From: Acidobacteriota bacterium
Lineage (GTDB): Bacteria; Acidobacteriota; Terriglobia; 20CM-2-55-15
Reading direction: 5' to 3'
NCBI GenBank assembly: GCA_003222755.1
Contig: QHXA01000555.1
Location: forward strand, 1-6,265
DNA: 6,265 nt
Shown here: one piece after another, positions 1 through 5,011 of the stretch
How positions within the stretch are numbered: position 1 is the stretch's first letter
Layout of the letters: each line of letters starts with the position of its first letter
Made by a program: the position numbers and the translations under genes
Notes under the pieces: model-generated
The model's input: only the letters and a program-made list of their open reading frames with translations
Database searches by the model: none
Told to the model about the DNA's origin: nothing

Positions 1-548
1 TGCAATTCGATCAGGTAATGGATTTTTCGGTCATTCAGAGCATTCAGAAGAAAGGAACGTTTGCTCATCAAACCGACGAGAGCGTGGCTTCGTTCACGCC
101 CGCCAGTTTCCGCAAAACTCCGGCTGAAGCGCCAATCCTGACGCAGACCATACGCATCAACTTTTACCCGAATTCGGCGAACCCGTATGAGCCCGCACGC
201 GATGACTTGGAGAAGCCCATTCCCGGCAAGCTGTACGATCCGAACGTGGATGCCACTCTGGAACAAGTGGCGCGCCTTGCCGGCCAATTTGCTCGGGCGG
301 TGATTCTGATTGAGGGTCATACGGATTCGAGCATGAAAGGGAAAGTTCCGATGCAGGCTGTGCGGGATCTGAGCCTTGCTCGTGCGGAAGCCATCAAGCG
401 CGCATTGAGCGAAAAATACAAGTTCGATCCGAACAAGTTCAGTATCGAAGGCAAAGGTTGGGATGCGCCGGCTGATCCGGGCCAGCCGAATAATCAGGCA
501 CTCAACCGGCGCGTGGAAATCAGTGTCTTTCCGCCGGAGCAGAAATGA
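1..548 (+). CDS. OmpA-domain envelope protein, 3' end (5' end outside window)
   Basis: The reading frame is open to the left edge, with codons QFDQV before the first ATG at 18, so this is the C-terminal part of a longer protein. Counting from that ATG, residues 44-174 form an OmpA/MotB-like peptidoglycan-binding domain. The IEGHTD motif lies at 98-103, a 'LSLARAEAIKRAL' helix at 118-130, GKGWDAP at 145-151 and NRRVEI at 163-168. The family binds diaminopimelate in peptidoglycan and anchors envelope proteins in the periplasm. The stretch before the domain (about 1-40) has no signal peptide, as expected if the N-terminus is missing. It resembles the end of the periplasmic substrate-binding module found in 'phosphate ABC substrate-binding/OmpA' fusion proteins; that is inference. 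The stop overlaps the start of the next gene in an ATGA, indicating translational coupling. An independent small OmpA protein starting at 18 is less likely, because no good ribosome site or signal peptide is present. Confidence 0.85.
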   Translation, partial: QFDQVMDFSVIQSIQKKGTFAHQTDESVASFTPASFRKTPAEAPILTQTIRINFYPNSANPYEPARDDLEKPIPGKLYDPNVDATLEQVARLAGQFARAVILIEGHTDSSMKGKVPMQAVRDLSLARAEAIKRALSEKYKFDPNKFSIEGKGWDAPADPGQPNNQALNRRVEISVFPPEQK

Positions 549-1345
549 GGACGCGGGCCAGCAAACACGCGTTTAATAATGGGGTACTCCTGCTGTTATT
601 AGCCCTGGCCGTGGGTTCCGCTCGGACTTGCGGCAAGGGTGCGCCGCGCACGTCTCGCGTCTCCACTCCCGTTCGGAATCCAATTCAGGATGTCCTTCGG
701 CCGAACTCTTCCGCGGAATATCGTGACGGTATCGCTGCAGCGATCCTCATCGATACGTCCGGCAGCATGAACCAGCAAGTCAAAGACGCGGACGGCAGAG
801 CGCGCCCGAAGATTGAAATCGCGCAGCGCGCCGCAATCGGTCTGGTGAACCAATTCGATGCTTACGCGCGCGAACATTCAGGACAGGCGATCTACCTGGG
901 TATTTACGAATTCAGCGATCGCAGCGCGAACATGCGCCCCACACGCCAAGTTATTCCATTAGGACCGCCCAATCCCGCCGTGGCGAAGTCGGCGATATCG
1001 AAAATGGTCGCAGGCGGTGACACCCCGATCGGAGACGCTATGATTGTGGCCAAGCGCGACGTCGATGCCACCGGACTTGCCAAGCGCCACATCCTGGTGA
1101 TCACGGATGGCGAAAATACTAAAGGGTATTCTCCGGCCGATGTGACACAAGTGATTTCCAGCCAATCCGAGAAAGATCGCGCTTCAATCTACTTCATCGC
1201 CTTCGACGTTGCTGCGAGTACGTTCAATTCCGTCCGGGATTCCGGTGGACTCGTGCTTGCCGCTTCGAATGAGCACGACTTGAAAGACACGTTGGGGTAT
1301 CTACTGACCGGCAAGATTCTTGTCGAACAGCCAGTGTCGCGGTGA
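545..1345 (+). CDS. Secreted VWA-domain protein with intact MIDAS
   Basis: This 266-aa protein has an N-terminal export signal: basic residues at 2-7 and a hydrophobic core VLLLLLALAVG at 14-24. C29 lies just after it in 'ARTC', a poor lipobox, so secretion or a single membrane anchor is more likely than lipidation. A von Willebrand A domain spans about residues 62-255. Its metal-ion-dependent adhesion site looks complete: DTSGS at 70-74, T160 in GGDTPIG, and D188 in ITDGEN. Such domains bind a divalent metal and mediate protein-protein contacts. The start ATG at 545 overlaps the stop of the OmpA-domain gene by 4 bp, so the two are probably translated together and may act in one periplasmic complex. 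That pairing supports an envelope role, but the partner and process are unknown. The stop codon forms the left tip of a perfect palindrome. Confidence 0.88.
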   Translation: MRTRASKHAFNNGVLLLLLALAVGSARTCGKGAPRTSRVSTPVRNPIQDVLRPNSSAEYRDGIAAAILIDTSGSMNQQVKDADGRARPKIEIAQRAAIGLVNQFDAYAREHSGQAIYLGIYEFSDRSANMRPTRQVIPLGPPNPAVAKSAISKMVAGGDTPIGDAMIVAKRDVDATGLAKRHILVITDGENTKGYSPADVTQVISSQSEKDRASIYFIAFDVAASTFNSVRDSGGLVLAASNEHDLKDTLGYLLTGKILVEQPVSR

Positions 1346-1365
1346 GCACCGCTCCACGGTGCTCA
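1343..1365. terminator. Palindrome between convergent genes, stop codons at both tips
   Basis: A perfect 9-bp inverted repeat (TGAGCACCG / CGGTGCTCA) encloses the 5-nt loop CTCCA. The leading TGA is the stop of the VWA gene. The trailing TCA is, on the minus strand, the TGA stop of the 29-codon ORF. The strong GC-rich hairpin could end transcription from both sides, but neither strand has a T-run after it, so it is not a textbook intrinsic terminator. Its inner 17 bases match the reverse complement of 4954-4970 in 16 positions, which suggests a member of a dispersed repeat family. Confidence 0.6.
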
Positions 1366-1452
1366 TCGGGCCGCTGCGTTACCCGCGTCGTACACGATCG
1401 TAATCGTTAGTGACGCAATAACGACCATCATTCCCCAATGAAAAGTTTTCAT
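1363..1452 (-). CDS. Putative 29-aa single-span membrane peptide
   Basis: This short ORF starts at an ATG that overlaps the TGA of the CMD-family gene (ATGA). It is preceded by AGGAAGG at 1458-1464 with a 5-nt gap, the best ribosome site of its operon. The product begins MKTF, followed by a hydrophobic stretch at residues 6-21 (WGMMVVIASLTITIVY) and a short DAGNAAAR tail. It could be a single-pass membrane peptide or an uncleaved signal-like peptide. The TGA stop is the right-hand tip of the palindrome at 1343-1365. Coupling, ribosome site and hydrophobic pattern all favour a real gene, and it fills what would otherwise be an empty gap between convergent genes. Against it stand its very short length and the fact that I do not recognise the family. 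It could also be the eroded 5' remnant of a longer exported protein cut off by the palindrome. Confidence 0.5.
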   Translation of the reverse strand: MKTFHWGMMVVIASLTITIVYDAGNAAAR

Positions 1453-1832
1453 GGCGTCCTTCCTTCGCTAAATATGCGTGATGCGATCTTCATGCCATCC
1501 CATACCGCAGGAAATCCGGCATACGGCGCCATGTGGAGCATGACCTCGAAGATTTCCTCTTTCGTAGCGCCATTCCCCAATGCCATTCGAACATTGAGTT
1601 CGAGCGCGCTCGTTCTTCCCAGCGCCATCAAGACTGCGATCGTAGAGAGGCTTCGGGTTTTCAGATCGAGAGTGGACCGGGTCCAAATCCGTCCGGCCAC
1701 GAATTCAAGGATGAACCGTTCCAAATCCGGAGACATGTCTCTCCAACCGTGCCGAATGCGGTCGGCTTCCGCGTCGCCGACCATAGTTCTGAGCATGGTC
1801 AAACCCTTCTCAAAGTGTTCTTCGTCCGTCAT
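1449..1832 (-). CDS. Carboxymuconolactone decarboxylase (PcaC-like) family protein
   Basis: This 127-aa protein has the full length and layout of the PcaC-like branch of the carboxymuconolactone decarboxylase family. The N-terminal 'MTDEEHFEKGLTMLRTMVGD' matches the usual PcaC opening (a glutamate/aromatic-rich helix, then the VLGD-like turn), which supports the ATG at 1832 over the internal Met13. Other family segments are GRIWTR (47-52), TRSLSTIAVLMALGR (59-73), and NGATKEEIFEVMLHMAPYAGFPA (87-109). There are no cysteines, so it is not an AhpD-type peroxidase. PcaC decarboxylates 4-carboxymuconolactone in protocatechuate breakdown, but no other pathway gene is present. N80 in 'LELNVRMA' stands where PcaC proteins commonly have histidine. 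Substrate therefore remains open. It follows the SDR gene after 51 bp on the same strand and overlaps the 29-codon ORF by 4 bp, so the three probably form an operon. No clear ribosome site precedes its start. Confidence 0.85.
   Translation of the reverse strand: MTDEEHFEKGLTMLRTMVGDAEADRIRHGWRDMSPDLERFILEFVAGRIWTRSTLDLKTRSLSTIAVLMALGRTSALELNVRMALGNGATKEEIFEVMLHMAPYAGFPAVWDGMKIASRIFSEGRTP
1458..1464 (-). promoter_or_regulatory. Ribosome binding site of the 29-codon ORF
   Basis: On the minus strand AGGAAGG lies 5 nt before the ATG at 1452, inside the last codons of the CMD-family gene. The upstream genes CMD and SDR have no comparable site, so this one is a real argument for the small ORF being translated. 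Confidence 0.5.
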
Positions 1833-1883
1833 GGTGGGAGATTAATGCAGACAGACCGAACAAGCGTAAGGAAAACAACCGTC

Positions 1884-2669
1884 CTAATTCCCGATCCTGA
1901 AACCATATCCGGCACTAACATCGATAGCTTGGCCAGTGATTGCGCCAGATTCCGGCGAACAGAGAAATAGAACAAGATCTGCGACTTCGTCGGGAAGCAC
2001 CATTCTCTTTAGTGCCGTAGCCCGTGTGTACTCCTGAAGCATCGTGCGCTCATCCACGCCAGCCGCCTTCGCACGAGCCCTGATCACGGAATCGATCATC
2101 TCGGTGCGCGTCGGTCCGGGGCAGATGGCATTCACACGGATATTGTACGGCCCGAGTTCCTGCGCCTGTGTGAGTGTCAATCCGATCAGGCCCCATTTGG
2201 AAGCAGCGTATGGTGATCGCAGAGGGTAAGCCATCTTTCCAGCGATCGAAGAAATGTTAATGATGATTCCATTCTTTCGCTGGATCATCGATGGAACGAT
2301 GGCGCGGCTCAAAAGAAACGGGGTTCGGAGATTGATTGCGAGGGTCCGATCCCAATCGTTCGTAGTGATTTCATGGGCCGACAAGGTTGGTCCGGTAATT
2401 CCAGCATTGTTGATAAGAATATCCACGGGACCGAGATCGCGGATTACGGATTTCACGAGCGAATCGATTTGAAGCTCTTCTGCCAGATCCGCTCCGTAGG
2501 ACTTGAACCGGAGTCCTTTGGACTGAAACTCTGCCGACGCGTCTTTCAGGGCTTGATCATCAAGAGCTGCGATGGCAACGATGACGCCAGCGGCAAGTAA
2601 CTTCTCCGAAATCGCCTTTCCAATACCCTGGCTTCCACCGGTAACAAGTGCGACCTGATGTTTCAACAT
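1884..2669 (-). CDS. Short-chain dehydrogenase/reductase (classical SDR)
   Basis: This 261-aa cytoplasmic NAD(P)-dependent oxidoreductase has all classical SDR motifs in order: TGGSQGIG cofactor loop at 10-17, NNAG at 87-90, structural N113, catalytic S141 (in NISS), Y154 and K158 (YAASK), and the PGPTRT segment after the sixth strand. The C-terminal GQAIDVSAGYG resembles the usual 'G..i.vDGG' ending, with VSAGYG in place of DGG. Substrate cannot be told from sequence. FabG-like 3-oxoacyl reductase, sugar dehydrogenase and steroid dehydrogenase annotations all share this pattern. The ATG at 2669 gives the normal MLKHQVALVTGG opening. A GTG at 2687 would add six residues (MGSSCL) and would lie only 2 bp from the palindromic repeat at 2690-2750. 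Neither start has a good ribosome site. It is followed by the CMD-family gene and the small ORF. Its upstream region is almost wholly repeat, so its promoter is unclear. Confidence 0.9.
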   Translation of the reverse strand: MLKHQVALVTGGSQGIGKAISEKLLAAGVIVAIAALDDQALKDASAEFQSKGLRFKSYGADLAEELQIDSLVKSVIRDLGPVDILINNAGITGPTLSAHEITTNDWDRTLAINLRTPFLLSRAIVPSMIQRKNGIIINISSIAGKMAYPLRSPYAASKWGLIGLTLTQAQELGPYNIRVNAICPGPTRTEMIDSVIRARAKAAGVDERTMLQEYTRATALKRMVLPDEVADLVLFLCSPESGAITGQAIDVSAGYGFRIGN

Positions 2670-2689
2670 GAGGCAGGATGATCCCACAA

Positions 2690-2750
2690 ACTGTAGCGGC
2701 GGTCTATGACCGCCGACAATTTCGCAGGTGTCATAGACCGCCGCTACAGT
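2690..2750. repeat. REPIN-like palindromic repeat, copy A
   Basis: The outer arms 2690-2710 and 2730-2750 are perfect 21-bp inverted repeats around a 19-bp centre. The left arm also contains its own hairpin, CGGCGGTC-TAT-GACCGCCG (2697-2715). The first 25 bases match 4925-4949 with a single difference, so this is a dispersed family rather than a chance palindrome. It fills the gap between the lipoprotein stop (2756) and the SDR start (2669), both on minus. This design of two inverted REP-type units with a short spacer is typical of REPINs. There is no transposase in the window; mobilisation by a distant REP-associated tyrosine transposase is inference. Confidence 0.85.
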
Positions 2751-2755
2751 AAGTG

Positions 2756-3553
2756 CTACGTATTCGCGTTCCGGATCACGGGCAGGGTCACATCACGCGA
2801 CAAGACGAAATTGATCTTCGTTTCGGATTCGAGTCTCAATTGGGCTCCTTTTGTGAGCAGAACAGCGGTGGTTCCGGTTCCGCCGCCAATCACGGCTCCA
2901 ATAGCAGCGCCTTTCCCTCCGCCTGCAATTGCTCCGATGGCTGCGCCAACGGCGGCTCCACCGGCAATCTCGGCAGCATCACGAGAATGAGAGTCCTGGG
3001 CCACAGCAATGAACGGCTCGGTTGACAGCTTGTAAGCGTCCCTGCTGGTCCGGATTTCGTCCAGGACGAGCTCTAGCCGCGCACGGCCCTTGACTTTCCC
3101 AGGTTCTTCAAGTTTTTTGATATGGCCGCTTACGCGGTCGCCTTTGTCCGCTACTACCTTTCCATTCACAACAATCGGCTGACTCAGATGAGCGGTAAAG
3201 TTGTCGCCTTCCTTATTTCCATCCGTACTGATTGCGTCGGCCAGTGTGACTGTCATTGCTGTGCCGCTAGGCACAGTTCCGGTCGCGGGGCTCCGCGGAG
3301 TTTCTGCAGGCCGGTTTTCGCGGTCGGCGGGCCGGACCTGGTCGGGGCGGGTCTCTGGCCGGGTTTCCCGGACCGGTTGGCGTTCGCGCTGGGCGGGCGG
3401 CTGCTGGACTGTATTGTTTGGCTGGGGTTCGGCCGAACGGTCCGTCCGTTCTGAGTTTGCGCTTACGGATTGGTCTGGGGCATTGCCTCGATTGCACGCC
3501 ACGGAACCGATGGCGAGAGCAGTTATTAGGAACAAACGAATTGCAAACTTCAT
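2756..3553 (-). CDS. Putative lipoprotein with Pro/Arg-rich linker and glycine zipper
   Basis: This 265-aa envelope protein is of a type I associate with acidobacteria, without assigned function. The ATG at 3553 was chosen because GAGGAGG lies 5 nt before it and because it opens a signal peptide MKFAIRLFLITALAIGSVAC. C20 follows a lipobox-like SVA, so lipidation is likely. Upstream in-frame codons to 3622 would bury this signal. Residues 21-93 form a disordered linker rich in P, R, E, Q and N with short RPETRPD/RPADREN-like repeats. Residues 94-190 form a beta-rich domain (VPSGTAMTVTLADAIST, then VVNGKVVADKGDRVSGHIKKL) that resembles a barrel-like pore or adapter fold. A glycine zipper follows at 194-233, with two near-copies of AAIGA(I/V)xGGGxG that probably insert in or pack against a membrane. 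The C-terminal tail (236-259) is again beta-like. The gene is divergent from asparaginase, sharing a 93-bp intergenic region. Confidence 0.8.
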   Translation of the reverse strand: MKFAIRLFLITALAIGSVACNRGNAPDQSVSANSERTDRSAEPQPNNTVQQPPAQRERQPVRETRPETRPDQVRPADRENRPAETPRSPATGTVPSGTAMTVTLADAISTDGNKEGDNFTAHLSQPIVVNGKVVADKGDRVSGHIKKLEEPGKVKGRARLELVLDEIRTSRDAYKLSTEPFIAVAQDSHSRDAAEIAGGAAVGAAIGAIAGGGKGAAIGAVIGGGTGTTAVLLTKGAQLRLESETKINFVLSRDVTLPVIRNANT

Positions 3554-3558
3554 GCATG

Positions 3559-3565
3559 CCTCCTC
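3559..3565 (-). promoter_or_regulatory. Ribosome binding site of the lipoprotein gene
   Basis: GAGGAGG on the minus strand lies 5 nt before the ATG at 3553. It is a near-perfect Shine-Dalgarno sequence and decides the start against longer in-frame alternatives up to 3622. Confidence 0.8.
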
Positions 3566-3606
3566 AAAAGTGATTAGACGTTGGAGAGCTGATAAGACTA
3601 AAATCG

Positions 3607-3635
3607 ATAATTGACGGCCCAAATCACCCTATCAA
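3607..3635 (-). promoter_or_regulatory. Candidate sigma70-type promoter of the lipoprotein gene
   Basis: On the minus strand TTGATA (3630-3635) and AATTAT (3607-3612) are separated by 17 bp, matching the -35 element in 5 of 6 and the -10 element in 4 of 6 positions. Transcription would begin about 45-50 nt before the ATG at 3553. This is a consensus match by eye only. Confidence 0.35.
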
Positions 3636-3646
3636 TTCGCCTGAAC

Positions 3647-4699
3647 ATGGTAAAAAGAACATCCATTTTCCGCCTGATTGCGGTTCTGCTTTTCCTTTAT
3701 GCGGCCGCTGGAACGCCCGCCACCGCTCAATCTCACACTGATTTGCCTCGGGTTCTGGTGATTGCGACCGGTGGCACGATTGCAGGCGAACAAGGCGAGC
3801 CGGGCACCCTCGGAGGATATGAAATCCGGAAACCGGTCAACGAGATTGTGGCCCAGGTGCCGGAACTCAGGAGATACGCACAGGTGGAAACCGAGCAGTT
3901 TTCAAACATTCCGAGCGCTCTGATGACGCCCGATCAATGGTTGCTGCTCGCTCGTAGAATCAACACCGTTTTCGAAAAGAGATCCGACCTCGCCGGTGTC
4001 GTCGTTACGCATGGTACGGATCGCCTGGAAGAGACAGCGTACTTTCTTCACCTCACGGTGAGGTCTGATAGACCCGTGGTGCTTGTGGGAGCTCAGCGGC
4101 CTCCAACGGGAATCAGTCCGGATGGCCCAATCAATCTGTTGGCGGGCGTGCGCGTTGCCGCCGCTCATGACTCGCGAGGCAAGGGAGCGGTCGTCGTCAT
4201 GGACGATCGGATCATTAGTGCGCGCGACGCTCAGAAATTCTTCGCGCGCAGCGGCGGATTTTCCGCCCAGGAAATGGGAATCATCGGCGTCGTTGCCCGG
4301 CACGGCGTGGAATACTTTTACGCGCCCACAAGGCGGCATTCAACGATGTCGGAGTTTGATGTGCGGGAACTAACGAGCTTGCCTCGTGTCGATATTCAGT
4401 ATTCGTATGCGGGCGCTGACGGCGCCGGGAAGACGGATGCCAAGGCGATCATCGTTGCCACTACAGGCCTGAGCGGGACCGAACGCGCCTACTACGAGAG
4501 TCTCCAGCGGCGCGGCGTTGTAATTGCAACGACCTTTCCTTCCGGCGATCATGTCGCGTCGCCGAACACCGCGCGCGATTCATTTCCCATCATCGCAGTC
4601 AAACGAATGCTGCCGACCCACGCCAGAATTCTGATGATGCTCGCATTGACGAAGACCCAAGACGTGCGCGAGATTCAACGGATCTTCGACCAGTACTAA
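3647..4699 (+). CDS. Exported L-asparaginase, type II-like
   Basis: This 350-aa enzyme hydrolyses L-asparagine to aspartate and ammonia. A signal peptide (KR at 3-4, hydrophobic core to about 22, ATA-QS cleavage near 27/28) places it in the periplasm, as for E. coli AnsB. The nucleophile motif TGGTIAG is at 41-47 (T44), Y58 matches AnsB Y25, HGTDRLEET at 122-130 carries T124-D125, and K197 in DAQKFF matches AnsB K162. S90 matches S58, but the following residue is Ala (A91) where AnsB has Q59. The AnsB region around E283 is replaced by FPSGDHVASPNT. The end LALTKTQDVREIQRIFDQY aligns closely with AnsB. It is therefore a complete catalytic set with a different substrate pocket, and glutaminase activity or affinity cannot be predicted. 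The ATG at 3647 is preferred over the TTG at 3611 because it starts the signal peptide directly. The next gene begins 1 bp after its stop. Confidence 0.9.
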   Translation: MVKRTSIFRLIAVLLFLYAAAGTPATAQSHTDLPRVLVIATGGTIAGEQGEPGTLGGYEIRKPVNEIVAQVPELRRYAQVETEQFSNIPSALMTPDQWLLLARRINTVFEKRSDLAGVVVTHGTDRLEETAYFLHLTVRSDRPVVLVGAQRPPTGISPDGPINLLAGVRVAAAHDSRGKGAVVVMDDRIISARDAQKFFARSGGFSAQEMGIIGVVARHGVEYFYAPTRRHSTMSEFDVRELTSLPRVDIQYSYAGADGAGKTDAKAIIVATTGLSGTERAYYESLQRRGVVIATTFPSGDHVASPNTARDSFPIIAVKRMLPTHARILMMLALTKTQDVREIQRIFDQY

Positions 4700-4700
4700 G

Positions 4701-4931
4701 ATGACCATCCACATTCTCGCTTTAAGTACCGCTACGATTCGCCGCGCTCAAGAAGTTATTTCTTCCTGCGAAGCCTGTAACAAGGAGGCTGAACTGCCCT
4801 TTGATTGGGTCCTCGATGAGGTAACGGGATGCGATCGTTCAACGACGGATTACTTTCTCACCGAAGCCGCGCGATGCCCGCGCTGTGGGTACACGATTAT
4901 CGAGAAGACCCTCGTCGAAGCGGAACTGTAG
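4701..4931 (+). CDS. Small double-CxxC (putative zinc-ribbon) protein
   Basis: This 76-aa cytoplasmic protein carries two CxxC pairs, C23-x2-C26 and C59-x2-C62 (CPRCGY). They are spaced as in a zinc ribbon that would bind one Zn with four cysteines; C44 is extra. Between them lies an acidic conserved-looking block, FDWVLDEVTGCDRSTTDYFLTE (34-55, with the key residues D35, W36, D39, T49, D50 and Y51). After the second pair comes IIEKTLVE. It resembles short hypothetical proteins I recall from acidobacteria with 'VLDxVTG...TDY...CPxC...EKTLV', and no function is known to me. The ATG begins 1 bp after the asparaginase stop, so the two are probably co-translated. No membrane segment or signal is seen. 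Its last codon and stop, CTG TAG, lie inside the left tip of the palindromic repeat at 4925-5011. Confidence 0.75.
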   Translation: MTIHILALSTATIRRAQEVISSCEACNKEAELPFDWVLDEVTGCDRSTTDYFLTEAARCPRCGYTIIEKTLVEAEL

Positions 4932-5011
4932 GGGCGGTCTATGACCGCCCAGGGCACCGCGGAGCGGTGCGGTAATGTCCAAACTCCAAGCGTCTATGAC
5001 CGCCCCTACAG
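4925..5011. repeat. REPIN-like palindromic repeat, copy B, with inner hairpin
   Basis: The tips 4926-4939 and 4998-5011 are perfect 14-bp inverted repeats. The left unit folds as GGGCGGTC-TAT-GACCGCCC (4932-4950). GTCTATGACCGCCC occurs twice in direct orientation (4937-4950 and 4992-5005). Between the arms is another hairpin, GCACCGC-GGA-GCGGTGC (4954-4970), almost the same as the palindrome at 1346-1362 on the other strand. Both convergent genes end in CTG TAG taken from the repeat tips: TAG at 4929-4931 on plus and at 5006-5008 on minus. It is the only sequence between the two genes and may serve as a bidirectional terminator, although no T-run follows. Confidence 0.85.

Larger units (their letters stand above)
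3554..3646. promoter_or_regulatory. Divergent intergenic region, lipoprotein / asparaginase
   Basis: The 93 bp between the two divergent starts must hold both promoters. On plus, possible -10 hexamers TAAAAT (3599-3604) and GATAAT (3606-3611) are present, but no -35 at good spacing goes with them. A TTGACG at 3611-3616 has no convincing -10 at 16-18 bp. The asparaginase ATG has no Shine-Dalgarno, so a short or leaderless transcript is possible. I see no clear operator palindrome. Confidence 0.4.

Noticed and set aside
1343..1365. Classical Rho-independent terminator
   Set aside because: The hairpin is strong, but neither strand has a T-run after it. It is kept only as a terminator-like border palindrome.
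1429..1582. 12-bp direct repeat CATTCCCCAATG at 1429-1440 and 1571-1582
   Set aside because: Both copies fall in coding sequence (the 29-codon ORF and the GNGA part of the CMD gene). The repeat is short, has no further similarity around it, and is probably chance.
1438..1845. 135-codon plus-strand ORF opposite the CMD-family gene
   Set aside because: It is the antisense shadow of a gene with clear family motifs. Its translation is Ser/Arg-rich with no recognisable domain.
3201..3614. 137-codon and neighbouring plus-strand ORFs opposite the lipoprotein
   Set aside because: They come from the GC-rich linker coding sequence and read as Gly/Arg/Trp-rich low complexity. The minus frame has a signal peptide and a strong ribosome site.
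3554..3622. Longer start for the lipoprotein
   Set aside because: It would add 23 residues before a good signal peptide and ignore GAGGAGG at the correct distance from the ATG at 3553. It would also run into the asparaginase leader.
3611..3646. TTG start for asparaginase
   Set aside because: It adds 12 residues before the basic n-region of the signal peptide and lies in the likely promoter region. The ATG at 3647 fits better.
2690..5011. CRISPR-like array from repeated GGTCTATGACCGCC units
   Set aside because: The units are inverted pairs at two separate junctions more than 2 kb apart, without regular spacers or cas genes.
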